A stretch of 64,000 nucleotides of DNA, from contig OZ231126.1 of NCBI GenBank assembly GCA_965153355.1, positions 32,736,001 through 32,800,000 on the forward strand, given 5' to 3'. Source of the stretch: Flaccisagitta enflata. Taxonomy: Eukaryota > Chaetognatha > Sagittoidea > Aphragmophora. The position numbers and the translations under genes were made by a program. The notes beneath the pieces were generated by a model. The model did not search any database and had not been told where the DNA came from. It saw nothing but the letters and a program-made list of their open reading frames with translations. Positions 11,029 to 25,369 of the stretch are shown here, piece after piece (position 1 is the first letter of the stretch; the number at the start of each line of letters is the position of its first letter).

Positions 11029-11324
11029 CGACTGTAGCGGCGCCGTGTCCTCCGTTGTAACTGGAGCGGTTCCTTTTCGCGCCGCTGTTCCTCTTTACGG
11101 CGCTGTCTCTCTTCACGGCGCAGTTCCTCTTCACGTTCGAGGGCTTCATCCTCTACTTTACGGCGTAATTCAACTTGACGTCCTAATTCTTTGAAATATT
11201 CTTCAAGTGCGGCTTCACCGCGGGACATGGCAGCCTCGGCGGCCACTTGGCAGTACATTGTATCAGCGATTAAAATAAACCAAGGGATCGAAGGCGGATC
11301 CATCTGCGCTCCTTTATTCTGCAT
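11013..11324 (-). CDS. Upstream ORF of the LTR element, coiled-coil protein
   Basis: About 103 codons from the first ATG (11324-11322) to the stop at 11013. An N-terminal part with Met/Pro/Trp (MDPPSIPWF) is followed by a long Glu/Arg-rich helix that looks like a coiled coil and ends in a strongly basic tail. The 3' end overlaps the long ORF, which is in the -1 register relative to it, over roughly 80 nt. That arrangement recalls gag-pol overlaps, but no canonical slippery heptamer is obvious. It might be a minimal gag-like protein, but there is no motif to prove it. The frame remains open above the ATG to 11405 without a better start. Confidence 0.5.
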   Translation of the reverse strand: MQNKGAQMDPPSIPWFILIADTMYCQVAAEAAMSRGEAALEEYFKELGRQVELRRKVEDEALEREEELRREERQRRKEEQRREKEPLQLQRRTRRRYSRCHKR

Positions 11325-11693
11325 CGTGACTGTACTGAAACAGACAATGATATAGGGGGAAAGAAACCTTGACACTGGTTTAGAATGACAAGTGACTTTA
11401 CTCAAACATTGAACTCTTTACATTGACTGATTCGACATCATCCCTAATGATCATCTTTACAGACACTATCGAGCAATCGAAGGCGGCCCCGACTATGCTC
11501 CTTTACTTAACTTTTGTGAATGGGATGACGAAAGGTTTTGTCGCGTGGCTTCATGACGAAAGTTGACGGGATTTTGACTTCGAGACGGAACTTCAAAGTG
11601 TTTTGACTGTGAGATTCTTTCTTGGACTGATGGACTGACTCCATGGAGAGCGCGCTAATAATAACACCGCATATCAGATGCAGAACGATTTAA

Positions 11694-12026
11694 TGTACAA
11701 AGCCACTATAAACATGCGCGTCAAAACCTGATATGACAAATGAACACCAAATTAGTACATTGGATCGGAGATAAAAGTGTCATATTTCAATAAGCAACAG
11801 TCGTATATCAATAGGCAACGGTAAACATCAATTTGCAACATCAAATACTCACACTTGGCGCTTCCCAAACGCACATTGCGCACTCTCGACTTTGCAGAGG
11901 CTCACACTGGTATTTATAAGAAAAGCAACGATCACGTGACGACCACGCACACGGGGAGAGCGATAAAAAACGGAGGCAGGTCCTTTTTTACTCAGATAGC
12001 ATTACCCGTGCAAATAAGATATCACA
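11694..12026 (-). repeat. Right LTR (5' LTR in element orientation)
   Basis: 333 bp, partner of 7854-8186, with intact TG...CA ends and CTCT outside. The TATA-like segment here is TATTTATAA (about 11912-11920). The 5' leader between this LTR and the upstream ORF (11325-11693) holds no ORF and no convincing tRNA primer site. Confidence 0.88.
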
Positions 12027-12229
12027 CTCTTTCTCTCCCACTTCTGTTTATATCCCACTCCAGCATGCTTCATGCTTCAGTACGTCGTGTTGTTTGTCTT
12101 TTCACCTACCCTCTTTTTTCCGTTCTTATTCTGTGACTATCCATCGGCGAGTACCCTATATTATCCTTTGGACGATTAGTAAATAGCTGTTACCCGCATT
12201 ATCGATTGTTACTCATTGATGCGGTTACA

Positions 12230-12402
12230 ATCGGTCCTCTTCCTCTTCCTCTTTCTCTTCCTCCTCTTCCTCCTCCTACCAGAGTGTCGCCTGTAAACTT
12301 TGCTTTTCTCTTCATCGATCTGTTCATCATTCTATTTGTCTGTCTGTGTGTCTATCTGTCTTGGTCTGTCTGTGTGTCTATCTGTCTCTGTCTGTGTGTC
12401 TA

Positions 12403-12451
<49 letters not shown>

Positions 12452-12453
12452 AC
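12230..12453. repeat. CT-rich, (TCTG)n then (TC)n tract
   Basis: CTTCCT-rich DNA passes into TCTG/TGTC repeats (about 12340-12420) and then pure TC (12418-12449). Confidence 0.9.
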
Positions 12454-12868
12454 ATATGCATCCATCATATTTAGTGATCATTTTCTATTTTTTTCAAAAA
12501 AAAAAAAAATGTATGAAAAAAAGTTTATATACTGAAACAAATTGAATATAAATGAGAAATTAAAACTAAAAAAATGTATCATTTTTTTTCCTTCAAACAT
12601 TATCGCTATTCTTGGATGATCAACAATTTTAAACCATGGAAAAAAAAATGTCAGTTTATGAAAAAAAAATAATAGAAAATAACCGCATTGGAAAGTCGGT
12701 TATAGCAGTATTTGAACCAAACCTATACTCGCGGTTATTAATTAATCAATTGAACCTAATTGAATCGTTATCTAATAGCCAGATCGCCGAACTATATCTG
12801 TGACTCCCCTCCTCCCGTCAATCCCTGACATTCATTCACGCGTAGGCACAACGAGTCACCAACACGCG

Positions 12869-12870
<2 letters not shown>
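12454..12870. other. AT-rich spacer, nothing recognised
   Basis: A-run-rich DNA, with no gene or structured repeat seen. Confidence 0.5.

Positions 12871-12871
<1 letters not shown>

Positions 12872-12924
<53 letters not shown>
12872..12924. repeat. (TC)n microsatellite
   Basis: Pure TC run after ACGCGCCT. Confidence 0.95.
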
Positions 12925-12926
<2 letters not shown>

Positions 12927-13478
12927 AATTTTTCATTTCTTTTTTTTTTCTATTTCCTCATGACTCGTTGGAATAATCGCTGACTGCTCGGATTTATTCC
13001 TCCCCCATCACTCCGCGGTCCCACAAATCTACGATCCCTCCTTCTTCCTTTCTTCCTCTCTCTCTCTCTTATTCCTCCTATTTGTTCTTCTTTTCTTTTT
13101 TTTTCTTTTCGTTTCTTTTCTTTTCTTTTTTTACATTATTTTTGTGCCTCCTTTCATCTTTTTCTTCGTTTTTTTCTCCTTCTTATTTCTCTTTTTCCTC
13201 TTTTCAGTTTATTGAAATTTTGCGATCGATTTGAGTTGAAATGGCGAAGGAGTCTCCTCCAGAGTCTCTCGCTCTTTTTTCCTCCCTTTGCGTCTACAGA
13301 CACATAGGAATTGCAAATACACAGCGCCCTGTCTATCTCGTCTAACCTTTCCTTTCATTCTTTTTCTGTTCTTTTTTTTTTTTTAGGATTTCGGTTCGTA
13401 TGTCTATTAATACTATCAATGTATACTTTGTCCGACGTTCCTCTGGCAATTTGTCGGCCTTTCTACCTGTCTTTCTTT
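12925..13478. other. Pyrimidine-rich spacer
   Basis: C/T-rich DNA with several short TTTTC runs, without coding signal. Confidence 0.5.
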
Positions 13479-15130
<1,652 letters not shown>

Positions 15131-15353
15131 TCCTCTCTCTCTCTCTCTCTCTCTCTGTCATTTTTTTCTATCCATTGACTTCCAGATATGAACCATTTTC
15201 AAGGTCTAACCTCTCCTGTCCAACTCTCGTTGTTGGTCAATGGTCATGGATTTTTTTCCCTCTTAAGAATGGGGGAAATAGATTTTTTTTCCTTTGCTGA
15301 ATGCCAACAGAATGGAAAAGATTGACAAGATATGATGTCGGCCTTTTGAGATT

Positions 15354-15357
<4 letters not shown>

Positions 15358-15449
<92 letters not shown>

Positions 15450-15482
15450 GGAGAGAGAGAGAAAAAAAAGAGACAGACAGAA

Positions 15483-15519
<37 letters not shown>

Positions 15520-15520
15520 T

Positions 15521-15573
<53 letters not shown>

Positions 15574-15575
15574 GG
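15358..15575. repeat. (GA)n followed by (GACA)n compound microsatellite
   Basis: About 90 bases of GA, a short interruption, then about 95 bases of GACA. The order is the same as at 1361-1505. Confidence 0.95.
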
Positions 15576-16166
15576 ACAGATAGGGACTCAAAAAGAAAGC
15601 AAAGAGATACGGAGACAGAGAGAAAGACAGAAGCACAGACAGAAAGACAACGAGAGGCAAAGATAGGCAGAGTGCGACAGACAAAGAGGTGAATTTGGGG
15701 AGCCAGAAATGGTAAAAAATCGCAAATATTATTTTGGCACTGGCAGAGACTTGGTTGTGATAGCCATCTCAACTGACATTTTGAACGAGGCATAGATGAT
15801 AAACGAGTTGAAGGATGTCAGCTTGTCTTGTCAACGAATGCATATCATCAAACTGTCTTCATGTAGCCATAGTATATCAACGTACCATTTTACTCCGTTA
15901 GCGCATTATGACAGTATCGCTTCTATCACGTCGAAGTAGCAATGAGAAAAATGAAAATTCTTGCTGTCTTGCTATCATCATTAGAATTTGATATGCTGTC
16001 TTTTTCATTCTGTATGCTCACTGTTTAGCATCACGGCTATCGGACATTCAGACACGTCGCCGAGGAAAAATTATTGATTGAAATCAACTTCCAGAATTAT
16101 TTCAAAGCTTACAGATCGATTTGAAGAACGCGTCTATAACTAGCACACTCGCTTCGACCTCGATTA
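15576..16166. other. Spacer, nothing recognised
   Basis: Degenerate GACA-like sequence to about 15690, then ordinary DNA without a supportable gene. Confidence 0.45.
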
Positions 16167-16581
16167 CACTCTTTATTTTGAGTAAGGACAAAGTTTATAA
16201 GGACATCGAGGCTGAAATTTTGCCAAAAATTAAGGACATTTTAAGGACAAAGCCCAGCCTTAGATATGCATAAAAATTTTTTTGATTCAAAATCTAGATT
16301 GTCTTTACGCAACTTCTTAAAGAAAATAATTATAATAGCATTCATCTTTGCTAAATGATATAATGTTCTATAAAGAACAACTACAAGCAATTATTGTCAT
16401 ATCTAACTTGTGTTTCATGATACTTAACATCAATTATTTCAATACATAGAAAATAATCATAAGAAAATCATAACAAAATATTAAGGACACGCTAAGGACA
16501 TTTCAGCCTGAAATTTACTTAAATCTAAGGACATCCCAGCCTCAGAAAAAATTTACTGGTCCTTATATAAAATAAAGAGTG
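16167..16581. mobile_element. TA-flanked inverted-repeat element (MITE-like), 415 bp
   Basis: CACTCTTTATTTT at the left end is the inverse of AAAATAAAGAGTG at the right end, and the similarity continues into TAAGGAC on both sides. TA flanks both ends (16165-16166 and 16582-16583). The interior repeats AAGGACA and AGCCT words near each end. It is too short for a transposase, and none is visible. Confidence 0.7.
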
Positions 16582-17130
16582 TACTGAGGTGTTTTTTTTT
16601 AAAGAGTGATTTGCATAATTGGAGCAACGCAGCAACTCGAGAAAAAAAAAACAAAAGAAGCTATAGGTTGACATGAAATGAATGATCAGACTGCGCCCTG
16701 AGACTTAGTATAGTAGTACGCTCAGGCTTTAAGTGTCTAGTTCCAGAGCACTTTTCTTTCACAACAGAAGTGCCGACGGTATGTGGAACCTTAGTTGATA
16801 TCAATCGATATTTTGTGGTCAAAAAAACGAGAAAACATAAACCAGAACAATAGGACATCTTTTCGTCGTCGATACTGCACCGGAACTCCCGTTTTTTCGT
16901 GAATTACTTTTGCCATCTCTCAAAAGGTTTTATAAGTGGGTTTCCATACGGCTTTCTTTCCAACGGGGTCAAATCGTAGCTCAGGTAAAGATCATTCACT
17001 TTTCAATGAGAAACTCGCAAGAAGAGGTTTCCCTTTCTTTTGTTAGGTGCTCAAGACATGAATTCTCTCACGTTTTTGCTGTCTATGTCCCTGTGGTATG
17101 CCGGTCTTTCTGTCTGTGACCATCTCTTTT
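16582..17130. other. Spacer, nothing recognised
   Basis: No supportable gene. GTCTGTCTGTCGG-like sequence begins near 17130. Confidence 0.45.
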
Positions 17131-17134
17131 GGTC

Positions 17135-17210
17135 CCTGTCTGCGTCTGTCTGTCTGTCGGTCAGTCTGTCTTTGTCCTTGTCTTTGTCCTTGTCTTTGTA
17201 CTTGTTTCTT

Positions 17211-17306
<96 letters not shown>
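17135..17306. repeat. TGTC/TTGTCC-rich tract then (CT)n
   Basis: GTCTGTCTGTCGGTC and CTTGTCTTTGTC repeats lead into about 93 bases of pure CT. Confidence 0.92.
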
Positions 17307-17309
<3 letters not shown>

Positions 17310-17807
17310 GTCCCCATGGCAACCACGCACGTTGTCATTATCAGGCACAGGCGCCACGCGATCCAAATGCGAAAAAAAAAGACGTGAATTTGCCGTCAGA
17401 TTTTCTTTATGAAGGGCGCCACCAACAGATATGTGAGATGTGGAGCACGCAGGTTTGATCTGACCGACAAGAGCGCTAACAAATCCAGTGTTGGTCTACG
17501 CGTTTTGACGTCAATTCATTATCATTTCTTTTATGATATCATGAATACATTTCTTTCAATTTTTCTCTTTCTTCTTCATTCATTCATTGTTTTTTTTTCT
17601 CATAATTTTTTTTCATAGGTACTCTATTTTCCCACCATTGACTTTTTTAATGATGGTAATAACTGCTTACAAAAAGTTTCTTCCATTTTTTCCACGACAT
17701 GGGATGATTCAGTTATTTCAACCCACCAATTCATTCATAAATTGTATGCTAATGAGGTTTGTCACAAATGGACCGACATATGGATTTATATCATATTGTA
17801 TAAAGAA
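17307..17807. other. Spacer, nothing recognised
   Basis: No supportable gene or element. Confidence 0.45.
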
Positions 17808-19263
<1,456 letters not shown>

Positions 19264-19443
19264 AGTGTATTGTATTGTATATTGTTCTACGTGTATTTCA
19301 GGTCAATAAACTCGATATAGAGCTGACTACTGGCAAAAGTTTCGTCCTAAAGTGCCGCCGACAAAGATGAAGCAGCATCCACACCGGAAACAGATGGAAA
19401 GATCGGCGGCGTGGGAGTGAGGAAGAAAGAAAGAAAGAAAGAC

Positions 19444-19498
<55 letters not shown>

Positions 19499-19501
19499 AA
19501 A

Positions 19502-19565
<64 letters not shown>

Positions 19566-19601
19566 AAAAAGAAAAAAAGAAAGAAAAAAAGAAAGGAAGA
19601 A

Positions 19602-19665
<64 letters not shown>

Positions 19666-19910
19666 GCAAAAGAAAGAAAGGAAGAGCAAAAGAAAGAAAG
19701 GAAGAGCGAAAGAAAGAAAAAAAGAGTAAATGAAAGAAAGAAAGAGTAAAAGAAAGAAGGAAAAAGAGAGAAAGAAAAAAAAAGGAAGAAAGAAAGAAAG
19801 AAAGAAAGGAAGAAAGAAAGAAAGGAAGAAAGAGCGAAAGAAAGAAGCAGACAAACAAACAAACAAACAAACAAACAAACGAAAAAACAAAGAAAGAAAA
19901 AAAGAAAGAG

Positions 19911-19953
<43 letters not shown>

Positions 19954-20096
19954 AAAAAAAAAAGATAAAGAAAGATAGAAAGAAAGAAAAATAAAGAAAA
20001 AAAAGATAGGCTGACTGACAGTGACACACTGGTTAAATAAACAAACAAACAAACAAACAAACAAAAGAAAACAAACAAAGAAAGAAAAAGAAAGGA

Positions 20097-20166
<70 letters not shown>

Positions 20167-20624
20167 GCAAAAGAAAGAAAGGAAGAGCAAAGAAAGAAAG
20201 AAAGAAGAGCTAAAGAAAGAAAGAAAGAAAAGAAAGAAAGAAAGGAGAAAGAAAGAAAGAAAGGAAAGAAAGAAAGAGAAAGAAAAAAGAAAGGAAGAAA
20301 GAAAGAAAGAAAGAAAGAAGAAAGAGTGAAAAGAAAGAAAGAAAGAAAACAAACAAACAAAGAAACAAACAAAGAAACAAAGAAACAAAGAAGAAAGAAG
20401 GAAAAAGAGAGAAAAGAAAAAGAAAGAAAAAGAAAGAAGGAAAGAAAGGAAAGAAAGAAAGAAAGAAAAAAAGAAACAAAGAAACAAGAAAGATAAAGAA
20501 AGATAGAAAGAAAGAAAGAAAGGAAGAAAAAAAGGAAGAAAGAGTGAAAGAAAGAAAGAAACAAACAAACAAACAAACAAACAAACAAACAAACAAACAA
20601 ACAAACAAACAAACAAACAAAGAG

Positions 20625-20655
<31 letters not shown>

Positions 20656-20666
20656 AAAAAAAAAAG

Positions 20667-20750
<84 letters not shown>

Positions 20751-20751
20751 C
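19264..20751. repeat. Macrosatellite unit C: core plus long (GAAA)n/(AAAC)n
   Basis: The core repeats at 19265-19422 with a few substitutions relative to unit B. It is followed by about 1.3 kb of GAAA repeats, with AAAC (CAAA) blocks at about 19855-19880, 20036-20070 and 20562-20620. A second ancestral core may survive as the GACAGTGACACACTGG segment near 20015. Confidence 0.88.
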
Positions 20752-21240
20752 CAACTGAAGGATTAACCCTTAAACCAATCTTCAAAGGGAAAAGATGGCA
20801 TCGCGAGGTGGAAGAAAAAGAAGAAGAAGCTGAGAAAGATGCAACTGGTTGTGCTTTCAAGATAAGACTTGCAGCCCGGGATCCACATGACGGATTATGC
20901 GTCATTCTCCCGGCCATTGGTCCCTCTTTTTTTTGTCTTTCGGTGTGTCTCTATCTCCGTCTGTCTCTCTTTCCCTCTGTCCCCCTTCCTCTTCCGTTTC
21001 CTTTCTCTTTTTTTTCCCTCTTGACTATCTGTCTATGGTACCTCTTCCTCCGTGCAGAATGAGCGTTAGATCAAATGCACAGCACTATTTGTATCCGTTT
21101 GTCCGTTTTCCAGAGAATTTCTCTGTGTATCTTTTCCCTTGAATTTGTGCGTGCCTCGTTTCCCGATTACGCAGTCTATCCATCCTTTCGAAAAGAATTC
21201 TTTTTTTTTTTGTTTTGTTTATCCATTTTGCTTTTGTCCC
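20752..21240. other. Spacer beyond the GAAA array
   Basis: ATCCAACTGAAGG to TGGTCCC (20749-20923) has mixed composition and stays open as one + frame of about 55 codons joined to the Lys-Glu repeat. There is no start, no family match and no splice evidence, so it is not called a gene. The rest is pyrimidine-rich. Confidence 0.4.
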
Positions 21241-21244
21241 TCCG

Positions 21245-21362
<118 letters not shown>

Positions 21363-21546
21363 CCTTTGCCTCCGTTTCCCGTCCAAGAGGGAGCTCTTCC
21401 TCTGTCCTTCAGTTTTTGGTTTAGCCCAGTTGCTGTCACCTTTTTATTGGAAGTCCTGTCAGACTTACTGAAGCTTAGGAGCCGATGGAAGAACCGAGGA
21501 ATGTATGTGGAGGAAAAAAGCGGGAGGCGGAGGAGGAAGAAGATGA

Positions 21547-22134
<588 letters not shown>

Positions 22135-22198
22135 ATGCTCACGACATTAAAACGATTCTGTTTGCATATTGTGCTAAACAAGATAAGATTCCTTTTTT

Positions 22199-22642
22199 AG
22201 ATGCGTCCTCGCATCTCTATAAGAGGGTCTGTCCGTCCGTCCGTCCGTCTGTCCGTCCGTCCGTCCGTCGGTCCGTCCGTCGGTCGGTCGGTCCGTCCGT
22301 TACGCTTTCTTGAAAATCGCAGTTTTCGCCCCTTTTCTGCCATGGCGTTGTCGCGTATCAAACTGATCGCTCTTTAAAATGATTAAGGAGACTTTTTATA
22401 TGCGTTCTCGCAACTCTATAAGAGGGTTTGTCCGTCCGTCCGTCGGTCGGTCCGTTCGTCCGTTTCTCGTTTCTCGGCTGTTTTTGGCCGTGGTGAGATC
22501 CTAAACTGAAACAAATGATCAACCATCATGTTTTGAGAGCCTCTTCACTACTCACTCGTTTCATCCGTCTGTTCGTCCATTTGTCATGATCAATTAACAC
22601 ACAGACACAGTCCGGACGCATCTTTGCCCGGTCGGGCTTGTT
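22199..22642 (+). repeat. GTCC/hairpin dispersed repeat, long copy with a nested second head
   Basis: AGATGCGTCC (22199-22208) starts a hairpin closed by CGCATCT, followed by CTATAAGAGGGTCTGTCC and GTCC repeats. A second diverged head (ATGCGTTCTCGCA..., TATAAGAGGGTTTGTCC) lies at about 22400. GGACGCATCT at 22614-22623 is the exact reverse complement of the first arm and begins the tail (ending GTCGGGCTTG). Confidence 0.75.
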
Positions 22643-23324
22643 CATTACGCGTCCTCATGATGAAGCATGGCTATCTTTTTTATAATGCTTAGGAAGAAAT
22701 GGAAACGGACATATGATTCAAGAAGATCAAATAAAAAGTGAAAGTTAGTTTTTTTTAATAGCTTCGCAATGTCGAAGCCAAAAGAATAAGTTGGATCTGT
22801 AGTACTTAGCATAAAATCAGCTCGCACAATTGATTCATATTGATCGATTCAGATTGATTCAGATAGAATTGAAACTAATGTTTGAAATGGGTGTCCCAGG
22901 CAATTTCTTTCGCCGCTCGAGGGACGCCCCCAGCGCTCATCACTAGTACACCCCCGTGAGGCACAAAACTCGGCATGCATACTAATCCGTGTGATGGACG
23001 ATTCAGTCAATAGTTCGTCGTGAAAGCTTATTTTTCGTCAGCTATTCAGTCGTGCCTGAATGAACATATCAAACCTGAAACAATGTATTGAGCGAGTCAG
23101 TCTCTCCCTAATTGTGAATGCCCCAGAAAAGATGGTCGTCTAGAGAAAACAAGAAACGTCTGAGAAAAGAAAGGAAAAATCAAGAAAACTCAGAAAATGG
23201 AGAGATGGCAGGAATGACGACTGGAGAGCAAAAGAGTGATTCGGTTTTTATCGCCGTGGGGCAAAATGAAGACTGGCCTCAGTTAGCGCTTAAACCGATG
23301 ATTGGACGAAAATCGTTTTTGCCC
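22643..23324. other. Spacer, nothing recognised
   Basis: A + frame at 23118-23324 rich in Lys/Arg/Glu runs into the following repeat element. It has no family match and is not called. Confidence 0.4.
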
Positions 23325-23533
23325 TTTTTAGTCGCGTGCAAGGCGACTCTACACCCGCTTTGTCGGTCCGTCTGCCGGTCCGTCTTCGTCGAATCGTCCG
23401 TTTCGTCGGTCCTCACACCTTTTGGTTTTTTTGCGTTCTTTGGCCTCACTGCTCCAGCCCAAGTGATCAAGTGATCTCAAATACGGCCCCTGCCCACCCG
23501 CACGCGACTGGGGTAGCCGTGTATCCGGCCTTG
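23325..23533 (+). repeat. GTCC/hairpin dispersed repeat, full copy
   Basis: The head hairpin is AGTCGC (23330-23335) / GCGACT (23343-23348), followed by CTACACCCGCTTTGTCGG and degenerate GTCC repeats, then CTCACTGCTCCAGCC. The tail contains GCACGCGACT (23500-23509), complementary to the head AGTCGCGTGC, and ends GTATCCGGCCTTG. Confidence 0.85.
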
Positions 23534-24407
23534 CTCGAAAGGAAGGCGCAATTGAAAGACGAGAAACGATAGAAAAATAAGACGTAACCTTTCTTATTTT
23601 CATCGATTCTTTAAACGTTTACATCATCAGTTTTTCCGTCAGCTCTTTGAAACAATTTGCTCTTTTCAGGCATTGAATGGCTATTTTGATTCAGCCCCCC
23701 TGCCCAAAATGCTTTGTGGTCAATTGAGTTGCCACCGGGAGCCACCCTCGCTCACTCACACTCTGATCATGGCTGTAACATTATTCGTTTAAGATAATCT
23801 CTGTTGGGATAAAACTGATGTCGAGTGATACAGATCTTACAGATTGCCCAATTGCCAGTCCGATCGCCGCATCATGGAAAGTTAGAACTTGAATTTTTTT
23901 AACTTAAAAAAGAACCATATCATATATTCTCTATCTAACTTCAAAGAAGTTGTAAAAGCGTTTTAGTTTCGGCTTTGAATGACCCTCGGTGAAGAATATG
24001 AAAGGAAATGCTCTCGATTCCTAGCATAGATATGGGAGTAGATTTTAAACTAGCTCACAGCTACCCAAAGTGCTCTCTCTCTCTCTCTCTCTCTCTCCTT
24101 CATATTTTCCATTCTATTGGGTAAGAGTTTTTACGTACAAAAGTAGAGGTATAAAGGGGAAAATTCTAAGTCATTTTGAGTCATTTTAAGATATTCCGAG
24201 TCATTTAAAGTTTTTTTAGGTCATTTTTGGTCATTAGGTTTTTTAAGTCATTTTAAGTCCTTTTTTGGATAATTTTTGGTCATTTCAAGTCATTCTAAGT
24301 CATTCTAAGTCATTTGTCATTCTGTCATTTACCCTGTAAATCTCTGCATCATGACTTATAGGTGCTGGGCCTTGTTTCAGAATCGTAGGAGAAAAAGGCT
24401 TTGTCAA

Positions 24408-24411
<4 letters not shown>
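23534..24411. other. Spacer with degenerate GTCATTTT repeats
   Basis: A short CT run lies at 24072-24097. From about 24167 to 24320 the words GTCATTTT, GTCATTTA and GTCATTC recur at 10-20 bp intervals, a decayed minisatellite. No gene recognised. Confidence 0.5.

Positions 24412-24482
<71 letters not shown>
24412..24482. repeat. (GT)n microsatellite
   Basis: Pure GT run of about 70 bases. Confidence 0.95.
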
Positions 24483-24483
<1 letters not shown>

Positions 24484-24832
24484 CTATGAATCAAAAATGA
24501 TAGAGGTGTGAATAACTTTGTCAAGAGACACAGTACGTGAAGGAAATGTTATAATATGATGAAATGTTATAGTTTATTTCAGCCCTCCACCCCCCTCCTG
24601 CCCCATTATAAAAGATAGGAAACTTTTGAGGCCAAAATCATTCCTATACATTTTCTATGGGAAATCAGGGGAGTGGAGGGCTAGGCTGAAACTGTTCCAA
24701 AGGCCCTGAAACTTGGCATACTATCTATTCTTATCATATTTTGACATTTCCTTCACGTGCAACTTGATCTGTTGACTAAGGTGCATTTCCCCCACCTCTA
24801 GTATGTATTGCCCATGGTGTGTGTGTTTGTGT
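24483..24832. other. Spacer, nothing recognised
   Basis: No gene. TATAATATGATGAAATGTTATAG-like words suggest minor local repeats only. Confidence 0.4.
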
Positions 24833-25369
24833 ACAGTAGATGTCGTCTAGACTTGGAAATACAGTAGATGTCGTCTAGACTTGGAAATACGGGGGCCCTC
24901 ATATCCTAACTACCATTTGTGGCAATAAAATGAAATTGTGTCTGTATAATGCTTATGTCCTATAGGGTTGACGATGGGGTATGGCAGCTCTGTGGATAGA
25001 AAATTCTTTTGAATATGCTAAATCAAATTTGCTCTGTTCAAACAGCTGCCAGAATTAGTTTAATGGTTAACTTACTTGACTTCAACTCCCTTGATCAGCT
25101 TATTTCTTTAAAAGTTCCAGGTTCGAATCCCAAGCTGGTTTTACCATTAAAGCAAAAAGATGAAACTGAAATTCTGCCATAAAAGTGATTGATCCTAATA
25201 TTTCATACTAAAAGTTTTTTTTGTAAGGTAAGCCGTAGGGGGATGCCATACCCCATCGTCAACCCCCTAGGGTCTTTACATTACACTAGTAAAATATCAG
25301 TCCCCTCACTGTACTGATGCTGAGGTTATGAGCTCCCCCGTATTTCCAAGTCTAGACGACATCTACTGT
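24833..25369. mobile_element. Inverted-repeat element (~509 bp) with a duplicated left end
   Basis: Bases 24861-24895 and 25335-25369 are perfect 35-bp inverted repeats (ACAGTAGATGTCGTCTAGAC at the outer left end). A second inverted pair lies inside (GGTTGACGATGGGGTATGGC near 24964 against its complement near 25244). The outer 28 bp are duplicated in tandem on the left (24833-24860). No transposase. The element carries a tRNA-like sequence. Confidence 0.75.
25048..25145 (+). other. tRNA-like sequence with A and B boxes (pseudo-tRNA or SINE head)
   Basis: TTAGTTTAATGG (25055-25066) resembles an A box, and GGTTCGAATCC (25120-25130) matches the B-box consensus exactly at tRNA-like spacing. CCAG before and CTGG after could close an acceptor end. 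The T-arm stem pairs only at its two loop-proximal positions and no clean cloverleaf forms. A functional tRNA is therefore unlikely; a tRNA-derived pol III promoter remnant fits better. Confidence 0.5.

Larger units (their letters stand above)
7854..12026 (-). mobile_element. Complete non-autonomous LTR retrotransposon
   Basis: Two direct repeats of 333 bp (7854-8186 and 11694-12026) bound 3.5 kb of internal sequence. CTCT lies immediately outside both ends (7850-7853 and 12027-12030) as a 4-bp target-site duplication. The right copy begins TGTAC and ends TCACA, i.e. TG...CA. Read on the minus strand, the internal sequence next to the left LTR is AGACGGGGG, a reasonable polypurine tract, and both ORFs run in that direction. 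No primer-binding site starting TGG was found next to the right LTR. No reverse transcriptase, integrase, RNase H or protease motif was visible in the ORFs, so movement would need enzymes from another element. Confidence 0.85.

Noticed and set aside
23118-23474. 118-codon plus-strand frame
   Set aside because: Its second half is the GTCC/hairpin repeat; the first half has no family match or start context.
25048-25145. Functional tRNA gene
   Set aside because: The B box is perfect, but the T stem pairs only at two positions and no cloverleaf with a clear anticodon arm forms.
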